NCBI RefSeq assembly: GCF_000143415.4 | Contig: NW_003314278.1 | Span: forward strand, 1,324,673 to 1,388,672 | Direction: 5' to 3' | Source of the DNA: Selaginella moellendorffii | Taxonomy: Eukaryota; Streptophyta; Lycopodiopsida; Selaginellales; Selaginellaceae | Length of the DNA stretch: 64,000 nucleotides | Shown: positions 11,649-22,689 of the stretch, piece by piece | Numbering within the stretch: position 1 is the first letter of the stretch | Layout of the letters: the number at the start of each line of letters is the position of its first letter | Notes under the pieces: generated by a model | What the model was told of the DNA's origin: nothing | Databases searched by the model: none | The model's input: only the letters and a program-made list of their open reading frames with translations | Program-made: the position numbers and the translations under genes

Positions 11649-12236
11649 TGGTCCCTGTCTCAGTCCCAGTCTTGGTCTCGACCTCGGACTCCATCTCGGG
11701 TCCTTCTTGGATTCCATCTCGGATTCCATCTCGGGTCCATCTCGGACTCCATCTCAGACTCCATCTCGGACTCCATCTCGGGTCCATCTCGGACTCCATC
11801 TTGGATCTATCTCAGACTCCACCTCGGACTCCAACTCGGGTCCATCTCGGACTCCATCTCGGGTCCATCTCGGACTCCATCTTGGGTCCATCTCGGAATC
11901 CATCTCGGACTCCATCTTGGTCCATCTCGGACTCCAACTCGGGTCCATCTCGGATTCCATCTCGAACTCCATCTCAGACTCCACCTCGGACTCCAACTTG
12001 GGTCCATCTCGGACTCCATCTCGGACTCCAACTCGGGTCCCTTTTTGGAGCCTCGCTTTTTGCTCGCTTCATGCTCGTTCCTTAAGCACTTCATTGGGAG
12101 TTCCACTTCCGCTCTCAACCTTTCAAGTCTGAGCCTTTTAGTCCAAACGTGTTACGCTCGTTTGGCTTCAGCTTCAGCCACTACCACGTGGCACCCTTTC
12201 GGCTCCACTTTGGGGCTTAGGGACTTGTGTCTCACA
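10302..12236 (-). mobile_element. Family B copy 3, single LTR plus primer site and short interior
   Basis: ATGAC is duplicated at 10297-10301 and 12237-12241. The insert holds one LTR (12236-10506 on the minus strand), a primer site at 10502-10491 with one change from the family form, and only about 190 bp of interior. It ends in a TTACA reading outward at 10302. The second LTR is absent apart from that CA-ending tip. The perfect target duplication shows the truncated molecule was itself integrated. Confidence 0.82.
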
Positions 12237-12440
12237 ATGACCTTCTTGGGCCAAACTGGCCTTTCTTGGCCAAATTAGCTCCACTAGGGTCCAACCCCCA
12301 CACTCTCCCTACTATACTGTAAGCAACCAAAGGGAACAACTCGAGAGACGATCCGTTGGGGTTCAAATATAAAGGGAAAGGGCCCATGAACAAGAGTGCA
12401 CCCCCTTTTCCAATCGGTTAAGGGTCTTGGGATATTTGGG

Positions 12441-12495
12441 GTTAAGCATCCTTGGGTTTCAATAGTACTGGGCTGGGTGACCTCCCGGGAAGTCC
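12441..12495 (+). promoter_or_regulatory. 5S rRNA-derived internal promoter in Cassandra 5' LTR
   Basis: This segment follows the second half of plant 5S rRNA closely. It includes the GTTAAGC...CTTGGG box A region, AGTACTGGG (intermediate element) and the GGGTGACCTCCCGGGAAG box C region. It resembles a Pol III type 1 internal control region. The 5' half of 5S is not recognisable, so this is not an rRNA gene. Confidence 0.88.
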
Positions 12496-12841
12496 AAAAC
12501 TCAGGAGCTTACATTTGGTATCAGAGGGGTCTTGGGTCCGACTCTATTGGTTCACTAGGGGAATCACACCACATGTTGATTGACATTTGGCTAGTCCAGT
12601 TTGCTCTCGCTGGGCTCGACCCGAGGGGTAGGGTGTCAAGAGAGCGGGGCTCTCGGGAGAGTTGCGGCTCTCAGCTTCCGTTCACGAGGGCGTGAACTTG
12701 CAGGGAAGCGTGGTGGATTGTAAGCAACCAAAGGGAACAACTCGAGAGACAATCCGTTGGGGTTCAAATATAGAGGGAAAGGGCCCATGAACAAGAGTGC
12801 ACCCCCTTTTTCAATCGGTTAAGGGTCTTGGGATATTTGGG

Positions 12842-12896
12842 GTTAAGCGTCCTTGGGTTTGAATAGTACTGGGTTGGGTGACCTCCCGGGAAGTCC
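12842..12896 (+). promoter_or_regulatory. 5S rRNA-derived internal promoter in Cassandra 3' LTR
   Basis: This is the second copy of the 5S-like segment, differing from 12441-12495 at three visible positions (CAT/CGT, TTTC/TTTG and GGGCTGGG/GGGTTGGG). Box A, intermediate element and box C are all present. Confidence 0.86.
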
Positions 12897-13545
12897 AAAA
12901 CTCAGAAGCTTACATATACTTTTGGAACCCCCTGTAGCCCCCGCTCCCTTGGGGGACGATCACTTTGGGCTTTCACCCAACAACCTGTATTAGTATTCGG
13001 ACTTGGACTCGGGCTCGGACTCAGACTCGGTCTCAATCTCGATTTCGGACTCGGACTCAGTCTTGGTCTCTGTCTCGGTTCCATCTCGGCCTCCATTGGA
13101 CTTCATCTCGGGTCCATCTTGGACTCCATCTCAGGTCCATCTCAGATTCCATCTCAAGTTCATGTCGGGTCCATCTCAGACTCCATCTTGGGTCCATCTC
13201 AGACTCCATCTTGGGTCCATCTTGGGTCCATCTCGGGTCCATCTTAGGTCCATCTCAAACTCCATCTCGGGTCCATCTTGGACTCCATCTCGGGTCCATC
13301 TCGGGTCTATCTCAGACTCCATCTCGGACTCCATCTTGGGTCCATCTTGGACCATCTCGAACTCTGTCTCAGACTCCATCTCGGGTCCATCTTGGGTCTT
13401 TCATTTGGAGTTCTAGTCCTGCTCTCGACTTTTTAAGTTGGAGCTTTTAGTCCAAACGTGTTCTACTCGTTTGGCTTTCACTTTGGCCACTACTACATGG
13501 CACCCTTTCGGCTCCACTTTGGGGCTTTGGGATTTGTGTCTCACA

Positions 13546-15910
13546 ACTCCACCACCCATAGATGAAGTTCGATGTCCTCATCAAACAATAAATTATTTTA
13601 TAAAGTAATACCAACATGTATTACCCTTTCCATCCTTAGTACCTAGCTAATATTCGTCAATGGTTTGACATTGAAAGCTCACCATGCCTTGTCCATCCTC
13701 TAAGGAGCATAGTCTCTCCAACATAGAAATTGATTTGACCACCCGTGGTGGTTTTTTCCCTTTTATTGGTTTAGTTCTTGCTAAACTTGTTAGAGAGATC
13801 TTCTCTTTTTCAATCCCACTACTCATTCTCGAAGTTAATTTCCTGAGTGTTTCTAACACCTTGTATTGCATATATTGTGCAAATGCCACTTTCCCCTCCT
13901 AGGAAGTTCTCTACTTGAGGACACCATCATCCTCTTTTCTATCTTTTGCCCTCTTTAGCACTAAGTTCCAGTTATTATAATTTTTTCTAGGGTTGTTCAT
14001 GGTCCTATCATTTGGCTACTTTGCCATTTCTGCTTTGGAGCTTTCACTTCACCAAATTGGAGCACTTGGGAATCCATTCTTGGAAGCACACTTCCTTTCC
14101 CACAATCCGTTAGCATCTAACATATTAGTGTTCCTTGGTTAACTTTGCTATTTGTATTCCTTCCAATGGATCCCATGGCCCAAACTTAGCCACTAGTCTT
14201 TTGCTCTTACCCGTTGATTATTGCAACAAGCAATATACGCTCACTACCTCTATCCTTGAGGTATTCTTTTAGTTCCATGGCAAAGGCTCCATTTTACTAA
14301 GTTCAGAGGGTATTTACCTCTAGTAAGTCTCTTTAACATTCTCTACTATGGGCTTTATCCATAGCCCAACTTTGCAACCCTTTCATGGGTCTTTCCTAGA
14401 AATTATTTCTTTGAACTTATTATACCATCGCATTGACACCACTAATTTCCCTTTTTGGTGTTTTTCCCACTTGGTCACTTTGACCAAGTCACGCCATTAC
14501 TAATAATTCAAATCACCACTTTAAACTAAGAATCTTATTCCTTAACCAAATAAAGACTTTATCCTTATTTAACCATAAGATCATTTAGTGATCTCACTTG
14601 ATAGGTTTGCCAATAGGTATTAGGTCTTCCAAACCTTTAACTTGTTGACCATAACCCCGGGGGCATCCCCCACACTTGGCAGTGCACCCATGCTACCCCT
14701 TCTGGCCAAGGGTCCATAGCAACTGAAACTAAGTGTCCCCATCTCATTCACCATGTCCTTGATGCCACTTGTACCAAAGTGTTCAACTTAAATATGCTGA
14801 GCCACACTAAGCAATTTAATTGTGTATCATGACTCTGGGGCATCCCCCGCTTGGTGGTATGCCCAAGCTAGTCTCCTTTCTGCATAAGTAATTTATCCCC
14901 TACAAGGGTATATCTAACTTCCTCATCCCAATAAGAAGTTTTAGGTAGTTACCTTTTACCAGTTTAATGAATTATTTTGCACCTTTTACTTAGTTACCTC
15001 ATAGTTGTCAAGTCTTACAACTCATTGCTGGTGCTTCCACACCTCCATCGTTATTTGGGTCACCACACTCTAACTGCATACCTTCCAGCTTAGGCTATAC
15101 CATTCTCATTTCCATTAGGATTCCTTAGTCCAAATGCTTTTACCGATCCCTTAGAACCATTTCTTGACTCTACTTGAGTCATCTAACATTTTTGGACTTT
15201 ACTAATCTAATGACCCATAAGGTCCTATTTTTGAGGTGCTACCTCACTAGAATACAACTTCGTGTCTTTATGTCCTACTCATAAGGACTATCTTTGCAAA
15301 TGTTACTCTAATACTTGATTGTTTTCCATTCTCTGTGGACTACCTTTTACCCCTTAGTATTATCCGTCTATATGATAAGAATACTGACATATCCTTTGAG
15401 CACACCCCCAACTCTTTAGGTTTGTTCGAGCATTTATAAAAGGTAGCCCTGACTACCATTTCAAGGACTTGTGTCCTCATCCATATTTGAACTCTCACGG
15501 TCATTAATTCCGGTCTATTTAAGAGCACCAGCTTTAACTATATGAGGATAATCTTGTGACTCCTTTATTGTTTTAGAGTTTTTATATTTCCCATGATCCC
15601 AACTATAATTGTTTACCACAATTACATTAACCAATTTGCTAAGTCAAATGCTCATCTGGATCACATCCTCAACTCTCTAAGGAAAACCTTATACTGTTCC
15701 CAAGATCCCAAAATCATTCGTTTATTAGCCCTTTTCTATGCACCACTTCACCTACAAGTTCACACATGAACTGTACTGGAGAGCCATATCGTCTTGACCT
15801 GCAACTCCTCAAGGATAGGCCCACTCCTAGGACCTTCTGATGCTAACACCAATGGTGACATACTTGAGCACTAATAAAAGTTGGATTAAGAAAGTTCTCC
15901 AATATTAAAT
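13546..15910 (-). mobile_element. Non-coding interior of family B copy 2
   Basis: This is the reverse-complement counterpart of the copy 1 interior, with many transitions and without the part equivalent to about 5180-6500, so it lacks the T-arm-like hairpin. It still carries inverted repeats, for example CTTGGTCA/TGACCAAG at 14470-14488, which corresponds to 6891-6909. No coding potential is seen. The degenerate primer site lies at about 15898-15909. Confidence 0.72.
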
Positions 15911-17509
15911 TGTCTGCGACTAATTTTTCCATTCTACTTTAGTCAATTAACCACACTTATGACCACTTGGAGGAGTCTCATTCACAACCTCCATAAGTCC
16001 AATTTAGGACCTAGGGGTTACTAACCCCGAAAATGGTGTTTATGCCACTCAACCTTTGCACTTGGTCCAAGTGCTCCACGTGTCTTATCCCATGACCAAC
16101 ACCCCAAAGTACCATTGACATATCAGCCTATTATGCTAAAGCCATGCCCATTCACCTTAGTCACATTGGTGGTTTAACACCACCTACATCACAATCCCAT
16201 CTCTCAAAGACTGAGCTGTCCATCTGTGAGTAATCATCCTAGATCCACTCTTTAGCATCCTTATGATGCCCACAGATATGGGGAATAGCCTTCCCCAATA
16301 TCCTTTTTTCGGTCCCCACCAAGTCCCTTTCTATCTATAGCCGTATTCGCCAATATTGCCACTAGATCAAGGCCCACAGGCCTAACCACCAAATCCCACT
16401 CTCCTTTGGGACTTCCTCACTATGTAACCATATCCTTGGTTGCCACACCAGAGGACCACTCCTCTTTTTTCCTATAGTCCGGGACTTTGGGACAATATTT
16501 CGGAACACTGTAGCCCTATGTGAGCCTCATGGCTACTCTCCCCACCTTCCGCCTTTGGGTTCTTTAGCCATGGGCTTAGAGCAAGGTTTTGTGAGCCATG
16601 CCAGGTATCCAAGTAAGTAGTGCCACCCACACTTGGACTGGGAGCATCGACCATTCGATCTCCCGGGGGAACTAGAGTTAGCTCATAAACACTTCACCAA
16701 GCTACCCCATTTGTCAGTCCGTATTCACTCTAGTCTCAGACTTCCCAGTGGTCATCCCATCACCCAATAGTTGGGTATGGCCTTCCTGGGCCAAACTGGC
16801 CTTTCCTGGGCCAAACTGGCCTTTCCTGGCTAAACTGGCCTTTCCTGGCCAAACTGGCTCTACTGGGCTCCAACCCTCATACTCTCCCTACTATACTTTG
16901 GGAACCCCAACCCCCCCCCCCCCCATTGGGGGATGATCGCTTTGGGCTTTCACCCAGCAGCCTGTATTAGTATTTGGACTTACACTTGAACTCAGACTCA
17001 GACTCGGTCTTGGTCTTGGTCTCGGACTCGGACTCGGTCTGGGTCTCAGTCTCAGTCTCGGTTCCATCTCGGCTTCCATCTCGGGTCCATCTTGGGTCCA
17101 TCTCGGGTCCATCTCAGACTCCATCTCGGGTCCATGTTGGACTCCATCTCAGGTCCATCTTAGACTCCATCTCAGACTCCATCTCGGGTCCATCCCAGAC
17201 TCCATCTCGGACTCCATCTCGAGTCCATCTTGGACTCCATCTCGGGTCCATTTCGGACTCCATCTCGGGTCCATCTCGGGTCCATCTCAGACTCTGTCTC
17301 GAACTCCATCTTAGGTCCATCTTGAACTCCGTCTCGGACTCCATTTCAGGTCCATCTTGGGTCTTTCATTGGGAGTCCACTCCCACTCTCGACTTTTCAA
17401 GTTTGAGTTTTTAGTCCAAACGTGTTCTGCTTGTTTGGTTTTCGCTTTGGCCACTACCACGTGGCACCCTTTCGGCTCCACTTTGGGGCTTTGGGATTTA
17501 TGTCTCATA
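15911..17509 (-). repeat. 5' LTR of family B copy 2
   Basis: The LTR is 1599 bp, with the outer end TGTCTCATA (mutated from TCACA) at 17509 and the inner end TGTCTGCGAC at 15911. It contains the satellite tract at about 16985-17360 on the minus strand, a poly-C run at about 16909-16924, and the TATA-like AGTATAGTAG on the minus strand near 16890. It serves as the uninterrupted reference for both insertions in the partner LTR. Confidence 0.85.
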
Positions 17510-17724
17510 GGTATCCACCGTAGGACTGCGGTACGAATGGATGACTAGTTGCCTCATACAGAATAGCTAGTCTACACAATGGAAGGATTGGTAGATTCAG
17601 TGCAGAAATGGAAATACCTTAAGGGATAAATGGGGATAAAATAGCCACTAAGGGCTCTCTCATCAAGTAATTGCCCCTTTTTCAGTTAGCTTAAAGGAAG
17701 AGAGATAAAATGTGCTATAGCAAC

Positions 17725-19560
17725 ATCAACACAACCAATGCCGAGGAAGAGATAATCAACCAAAATTTAGACTTACATCAAGATTTATTACCACTCGAAA
17801 CTCCCGATTCTGAAGATTACAACACTAATAACTTTCAATCTTATCTCAATTTCTCCAGAAACTAAACTATCACCAACAGTAGAAAGATGGCACCCATCAA
17901 CCCAGCAACACCCTATGGCATCATAATTACGTATCCAATTTTCACCAATAGGAAAATTGAATGTGCAGAAAGACATCTTTAGCAATTCAACCAAATTATA
18001 TAAGTCAATCAGCAAGAAGACAACAAAGAACTTCTATTCCCTTTCATATTTAAAAGAAAAGCATTAGAATAGTATTATAATCTTGATGAAAAACTTAAGT
18101 TTTAGGAAAAAGTGAAGCAATCCAAAGAAAAGTACCAACCTGGTGGCACAATAGTTGAATACCTAGAACATCTCAAGAGCATCAAATAAGGCAGTAAAGA
18201 AGATATTGAAGACTATACCTGAAAATTCAAATATCACGCAAAACACTACAAAGATGTACTCACTAAACAAGGTAAGTATATTTGGTATGTATAAGGATTG
18301 AAGAAGATATACCAGTAAATGGTTGCTCTTGCAAGTACGAAAGAAGATCTAGATGCTGAGATCTTTATTGACAATATTTCCAAGAAAATCAAGAACCTCG
18401 AGAAAATTTTTAAAAGTAGAAACAACAAGAACAAACAACTCTTTTTATGATAAGTAAGAATGCAAACTCGAAGTCATGAAGAAAGATAAAAATCAAGAAA
18501 GTTATAATCAAGAACGAACTTAAAGAAGGAGTATGGTGTATAAAATGCAAGAACAAGGGACACATCCTAACAGTGTAAACTATTGATTCCTAAGTGTCAA
18601 ATTTGTGAAAAAGAAGGGTATATAGCAAAGATCTGTCAATACAAAAGAGCAACTAAAGTCACACGAATCGAGAACATATCTTGAACTCCTACACCAACTA
18701 AAAGACATTATAATCAACCCAAACAAGAACCATAACAATGGTAGCTGAACTACCAAAATCAAGGTACATATAATCCTAACCTTAGATACCATCGATAATA
18801 CAACAATGGCAACCAAGACAATTAGTATCAGTGACCATACCAATAGGCTTATCAGCAGTCTTATTGAGACAACCAACAATGGAGACCACCACCCCGACAA
18901 AACAATTATCAACAACAGTACCACAACAATCGACAATGGAGACCACCTTTGCAATAACTAAACTGTCAACAGCAAAATCAACAATATGATCCACCACCCA
19001 AAGTGTTTCCTCGCAACAACTATCAATAGCAACCTCAAACTCAAGAAATCTGACCCCAATACCAAACAACAAAATCAAGGAAATCAACCTCCTCAACAAG
19101 ATTAGCAACATCAAAGACTTCCTCCAACAATAAGAAATGTCAACATTGGTTAAATCGAAGATGAATACTTTAAAGATGAACCTGAGGTAAGAGCTCTAAC
19201 TCAAAGTCAGAAAAAACAATACACTCCTGAAGATGACCTTGAGGAAAAGTCAAAGAACAAGAACTTTAAGATGAAGTGCAAGAAATCTCAAGGCATGAAA
19301 GGCAACAAAGCAAGGAGCTAGTCAACACAATTCAGAAAACCCTTCAACAACAACAACCTCAAGTTGAAGATGATTAGGAAATTGTGACTGAAACTCTGTC
19401 AAGAAAAGAGGAACAACCAAAGCTCATCACCAATATTCTTCAACAAGGTATCACACTCACCCTTCTAGAACTTTTATAGATAGCTTCATACTTGAGAAAA
19501 CAACTTCTCAAGATATGTCAAGCTTCTCCACTAAACAACTTCAACTCAAGTCAAGAAAAA
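17725..19560 (+). pseudogene. gag region of gypsy element A (decayed)
   Basis: The plus strand reads in fragments with stops. A CKNKGH zinc-knuckle remnant lies near 18547-18570. A long Gln/Asn/Pro-rich stretch follows (about 18720-19130), with further Gln/Glu-rich text to 19560. The long minus-strand frames at 18580-19114 are shadows of this low-complexity coding sequence. The block is repeated inverted at 25000-28460. Element A appears to have been a Ty3/gypsy polyprotein; no intact frame survives. Confidence 0.6.
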
Positions 19561-19599
19561 AACCAACAACTCATCCCATAAGGCAAATATCCAACCTAG

Positions 19600-20030
19600 T
19601 GACTATGATGAAGATATACTATGCATCCCAATTAGGAAAGAACAAAGTTATATAAGTAATCATCAACGGCAAAGCAAATGTCAACATTATCGAGTATTCA
19701 ACTTGCAAAGCAATAGGACTTGGACCAATCCACTTTACACCCTTCATTGTCAAGATGGCGACAATTGGAGTGTACAACCATTAGGAATCGTACATAACAT
19801 TCCTATCAAGATTAAAGATCAAGAATTTAAGGTAACTTTCATTGTACTCAAGAAGGCAAAAGACCAAAGCTGTTACGAAGTATTTCTTAAACGAATTTGG
19901 CTCAAGAAAATATACATTATCACATATTGGAGGAATAATACCATCACCCTTGGAGGACATAAAGATGCTCCACAACTATCTACCAATATTGTAAATAAGA
20001 TCGCAAATAAATTTTAACTAACCACAATCA
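19600..20030 (+). pseudogene. Aspartic protease region of element A
   Basis: The frame at 19703-20017 reads VQPLGIVHNIPIKI, then FKVTFIVL, a pattern typical of the retropepsin core and flap region of gypsy elements before the conserved GRPWL-type segment. The catalytic Asp-Ser/Thr-Gly upstream is not recognisable in frame. The inverted copy at 24513-24776 shows the same segment with about 90% similarity. A retropepsin is inferred from position and pattern. Confidence 0.55.
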
Positions 20031-20559
20031 AACAATATGACTAGAATGAAGGACTCGACAGCTATGAAGAAGCTCAAATTCTCAAGGCATACCCCAAATT
20101 AAAAACACTAATCTAAGTCGATCTCAACCGAATTATCTTGAAGAAAACAAGCAATCAAGATCCTCAACTTCAAAATGAAAATTTCCAACACCAAGATTTG
20201 AAAGAAAAGATAACATCAGCACACATGAAAAACAACAAGAACATTCAAGCATCAAATTTGAATAGTTTAAACTAATGCATCAACACATTCCACTCCAAGA
20301 ACAACCAGGTCTACAACAAAAAGGATCACAACTTACACCAATACTCAACCTTGAAGAACCAGCTTAAGAAATTAACCTTGGAACAAAAAAACTTCACATT
20401 GCCCAAGAGCTTGATGAAGATTTTAAAGCAAAAGAAACCTAACTACTTGACACTTATCAAGATATTTTCACCTTGTCCTAGACCGACATACGAGGAATTC
20501 CACCTGAACTCTACACATATCGGATTGAACTTTTATCACAAGCAGTACCAACAAAGCAA

Positions 20560-21350
20560 TCAGCCTACCAAATGAATCTCAACATACAAACCAAAGTCAA
20601 GGAAGAGCTTGACAAACTCAAAAATGTTGAATTCATCTTCGCTATTTAAAATCCAAAATGGTTATCACCACTAATCATTGTCCCCAAAAAGAACAAACTT
20701 AGGATTTGTGTCAACTATAAGAAGCTCAACGATACAACTCAAAAGGACACTTTTTCAATTCCATTCTTTGATGAAATTCTTGATGCAGTTGTAGGATGTA
20801 AGATGTACTCCTTTCTCAATGGCTTCAGGAGACACAATCAAGTACACATTGCGTCTGAAGATCAACACAAGATAGCTTTCATCAATCCATGAGGAGCATA
20901 CGCCTATCTTCTCATGCCTTTCAGTCTCTCCAATGCACCATTCATGTTTCAATGGATCATCACTAACACTTTTCGAGAATATCTCACCAAATTTATGTGA
21001 GTATTTATGGATGACTTTAGTGTCTTCAGCAACAAAGAAGATTGTCTCCAATGTTTAGAGAAATGCTTCATCAAACGCCATGAACACAATATCACATTGA
21101 ACCCCGACAAGTGCATTTTCTTCATCAAATCAGGAATTCTACTTAGACATGTCATTTCCAAAGAAGGAATCCTCATCAACAAGGACAAGACACTCACAAT
21201 CACCAACATACAACATCTATTTGACATTTCAAGCCTTCGATCATTCCTTGGTAAAATGGGATACCATCGAAGATTCATCAAAGACTATGCCAAGATTGCA
21301 AAACCCATCATTGAACTCCTCAAGAAGAATCAAGCTTACAACTAGACTCA
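20560..21350 (+). pseudogene. Reverse transcriptase of gypsy element A
   Basis: Conserved RT blocks appear in order: LRICVNYKKLND (near 20700), MYSFLNGFRRHNQVHIA (near 20800), LLMPFSLSNAPFMFQ (near 20910), then VFMDDFSVFS at 21002-21030 with the catalytic Asp-Asp. GILLRHVISKEGI and the connection region with FLGKMGYHRRFIKDYAKIAKPI follow. The FMDDFSVF form resembles Athila/Tat-type gypsy RTs. In-frame stops at about 20648, 20890 and 20998 show decay. Confidence 0.85.
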
Positions 21351-21790
21351 AGATTGTCAAAACGCCTTTATCAACCTCAAGAATTCCCTCACCCAATCTC
21401 CAATACTTGCTCAACCAAACTGGAACAAAGATTTCAACATCCAAGTCGACGCCTCCAATTCAGAGGGATCCTTTTGCAACAACAAGAAGATCATAAAGAC
21501 CAATCAATCTACTATGCAAGTCAAAGACTCAACTGAACCAAAATGAACTACACTACAACTGAGAAAGAAGCTCTAGCAATGATCTAGGCACTCTAGAAGT
21601 TTTGACACTACCTACTTGGTAACTTCCTCCACCTTCTCAACAAAACGATCCTCATTGGCAGAATTGCATGATGGTTTTTACTACTTCAAGAATATAACTT
21701 TGAGATCATCTACAAGCCTAGAAGAGAACATGAACAAGCCAACCACCTAAGCTACATTATAACCGATGAACAACCGAAACACAACATAGA
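21350..21790 (+). pseudogene. RNase H region of element A
   Basis: Recognisable pieces are FNIQVDASNSEG near 21440 and MNYTTTEKEALAMI near 21545, with HYLLGN shortly after 21600. These correspond to the first catalytic Asp and Glu segments of gypsy RNase H. Stops and a frame shift break the frame. Confidence 0.7.
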
Positions 21791-21939
21791 TGACTTTCCT
21801 AACTCCAATATCCTTCAAATCCACACATCACCAACCTAGATGGACAACATTTACTACTACCTCACAACAGCAACAATACCGTGTTGATATTCAACCTTTG
21901 ACAAGTGCAAGCAATTTGTCTTGAGGACAAAACCATATT

Positions 21940-22620
21940 CAGTCGTGCGAAGAAAACTATTTGCAGAAGAAACACAAGATCTACTTGAAGAAGCCTACTA
22001 TGGAGGAGGACATTTTGCTGAAGAAATCATAGCTCAAAAATTTTTACAAGCAGGACTTTGGTGGCCAACACTTTGGCACAACTAAGCCAAGTTCTGTCAA
22101 AAATGCGACATCTACCAACGAACCAAGTTTTCATCAAAGAAATAAACTCAAGAATTTCATCCAAAAACTCCACTTGAACCTTTTCAATGATGGAGACTTG
22201 ACTTTGTTAGTCCACTTATGACAAGCTCCAAATAAAACTAGTACATTCTAATTGCAATAAACTACATGATAAAATGGGCTGAAGCTCAACCAATAAAAAT
22301 TGCTACAACAAATAACACAACAAAGTTCATCTATAAAAACATCATCACAAGATATGGCTTACCTTGAGAACTCATCATGGATCAAGGAACACACTTCATT
22401 AATAAAACCATTAACATTATGACTCAAGAATTCACTATTTAGCACAAGGCTTCAACCATACTACCCTCAAGGCAATGGTGAAACAAAGTGTACAAACAAG
22501 ACACCCAAAAACATCCTTATGAAAATCGTGAAAATAAATTAGAAAGACTAGGAGAATCATATCTACAATGCCTTGTAGGCATATTGAACCACATATAAAG
22601 TTTCAACAAATTTGATGCTG
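21940..22620 (+). pseudogene. Integrase of element A, truncated
   Basis: A zinc-binding HHCC segment is visible (GGHFAEEIIAQKF, then FCQKCDIYQ). The first catalytic block follows (RLDFVSPL), and a second at MDQGTHF. The region of the catalytic Glu and everything after about 22620 is lost where fragment D begins. Several stops are present. Confidence 0.7.
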
Positions 22621-22689
22621 ATGTTGCTTCATATGATGGCCGAGGCTAACTATTATCAAACAATTCTTTTGATAGAGTTATGCAATCTC

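Larger units (their letters stand above)
12318..12914 (+). mobile_element. Cassandra-type TRIM retrotransposon
   Basis: Two 196-bp LTRs (12318-12513 and 12719-12914) start TGTAAGC and end GCTTACA. They are flanked by TATAC at 12313-12317 and 12915-12919. TGGTATCAGAG at 12516-12526 matches the methionine tRNA primer site perfectly over 11 bases. A purine-rich run precedes the second LTR. The 205-bp interior is non-coding. Each LTR contains a 5S rRNA-like segment, the hallmark of the Cassandra TRIM family. It is inserted in the 3' LTR of family B copy 2. Confidence 0.93.
9464..13545 (-). repeat. 3' LTR of family B copy 2, interrupted twice
   Basis: The LTR pieces are 9464-10301, 12242-12317 and 12920-13545, about 1540 bp in total, close to the 1599-bp partner LTR at 15911-17509. 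The interruptions are family B copy 3 (TSD ATGAC) and the Cassandra element (TSD TATAC). The undisturbed sequence across both sites can be read in the partner LTR, around 16770-16785 and 16886-16900. A purine-rich run (complement of 13546-13560) adjoins it as the likely polypurine tract. Confidence 0.85.
9464..17509 (-). mobile_element. Family B LTR retrotransposon, copy 2
   Basis: GGTAT flanks the element at 9459-9463 and 17510-17514. On the minus strand it reads: 5' LTR 17509-15911, degenerate primer site, interior 15910-13546, 3' LTR 13545-9464. The 3' LTR is interrupted by two later insertions. Many C-to-T differences from copy 1 are visible, including in the primer site, which reads TAATATTGGAG in place of TGGTATCGGAG. 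This suggests an older, methylation-decayed copy. Confidence 0.87.
9223..17719 (+). mobile_element. TRIM-like element with TA...TA ends, split by family B copy 2
   Basis: The insertion is flanked by GCAAC at 9218-9222 and 17720-17724; the intact site is readable in A'. It starts TATAGCATATG and ends TGTGCTATA, a 7-bp inverted terminal pair. About 110 bp is repeated directly at 9276-9386 and 17608-17719, each ending in GTG-TATA. A TGGTATTAGA string resembling a tRNA-Met primer site follows the left repeat. Without the nested DNA the element is about 450 bp, which fits a terminal-repeat retrotransposon in miniature. The left parts of the two terminal repeats align poorly, so a small DNA transposon remains possible. 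Confidence 0.5.

Noticed and set aside
12441-12495. A real 5S rRNA gene
   Set aside because: Only the second half of 5S matches, and it lies inside LTRs with TSDs, so it is a Cassandra LTR segment.
18580-19114. Minus-strand hydrophobic ORFs, with plus-strand mirror frames at 25378-25906
   Set aside because: They are antisense shadows of the Gln/Asn-rich gag of elements A and A'; the sense strand shows the zinc knuckle and continues to protease and RT.
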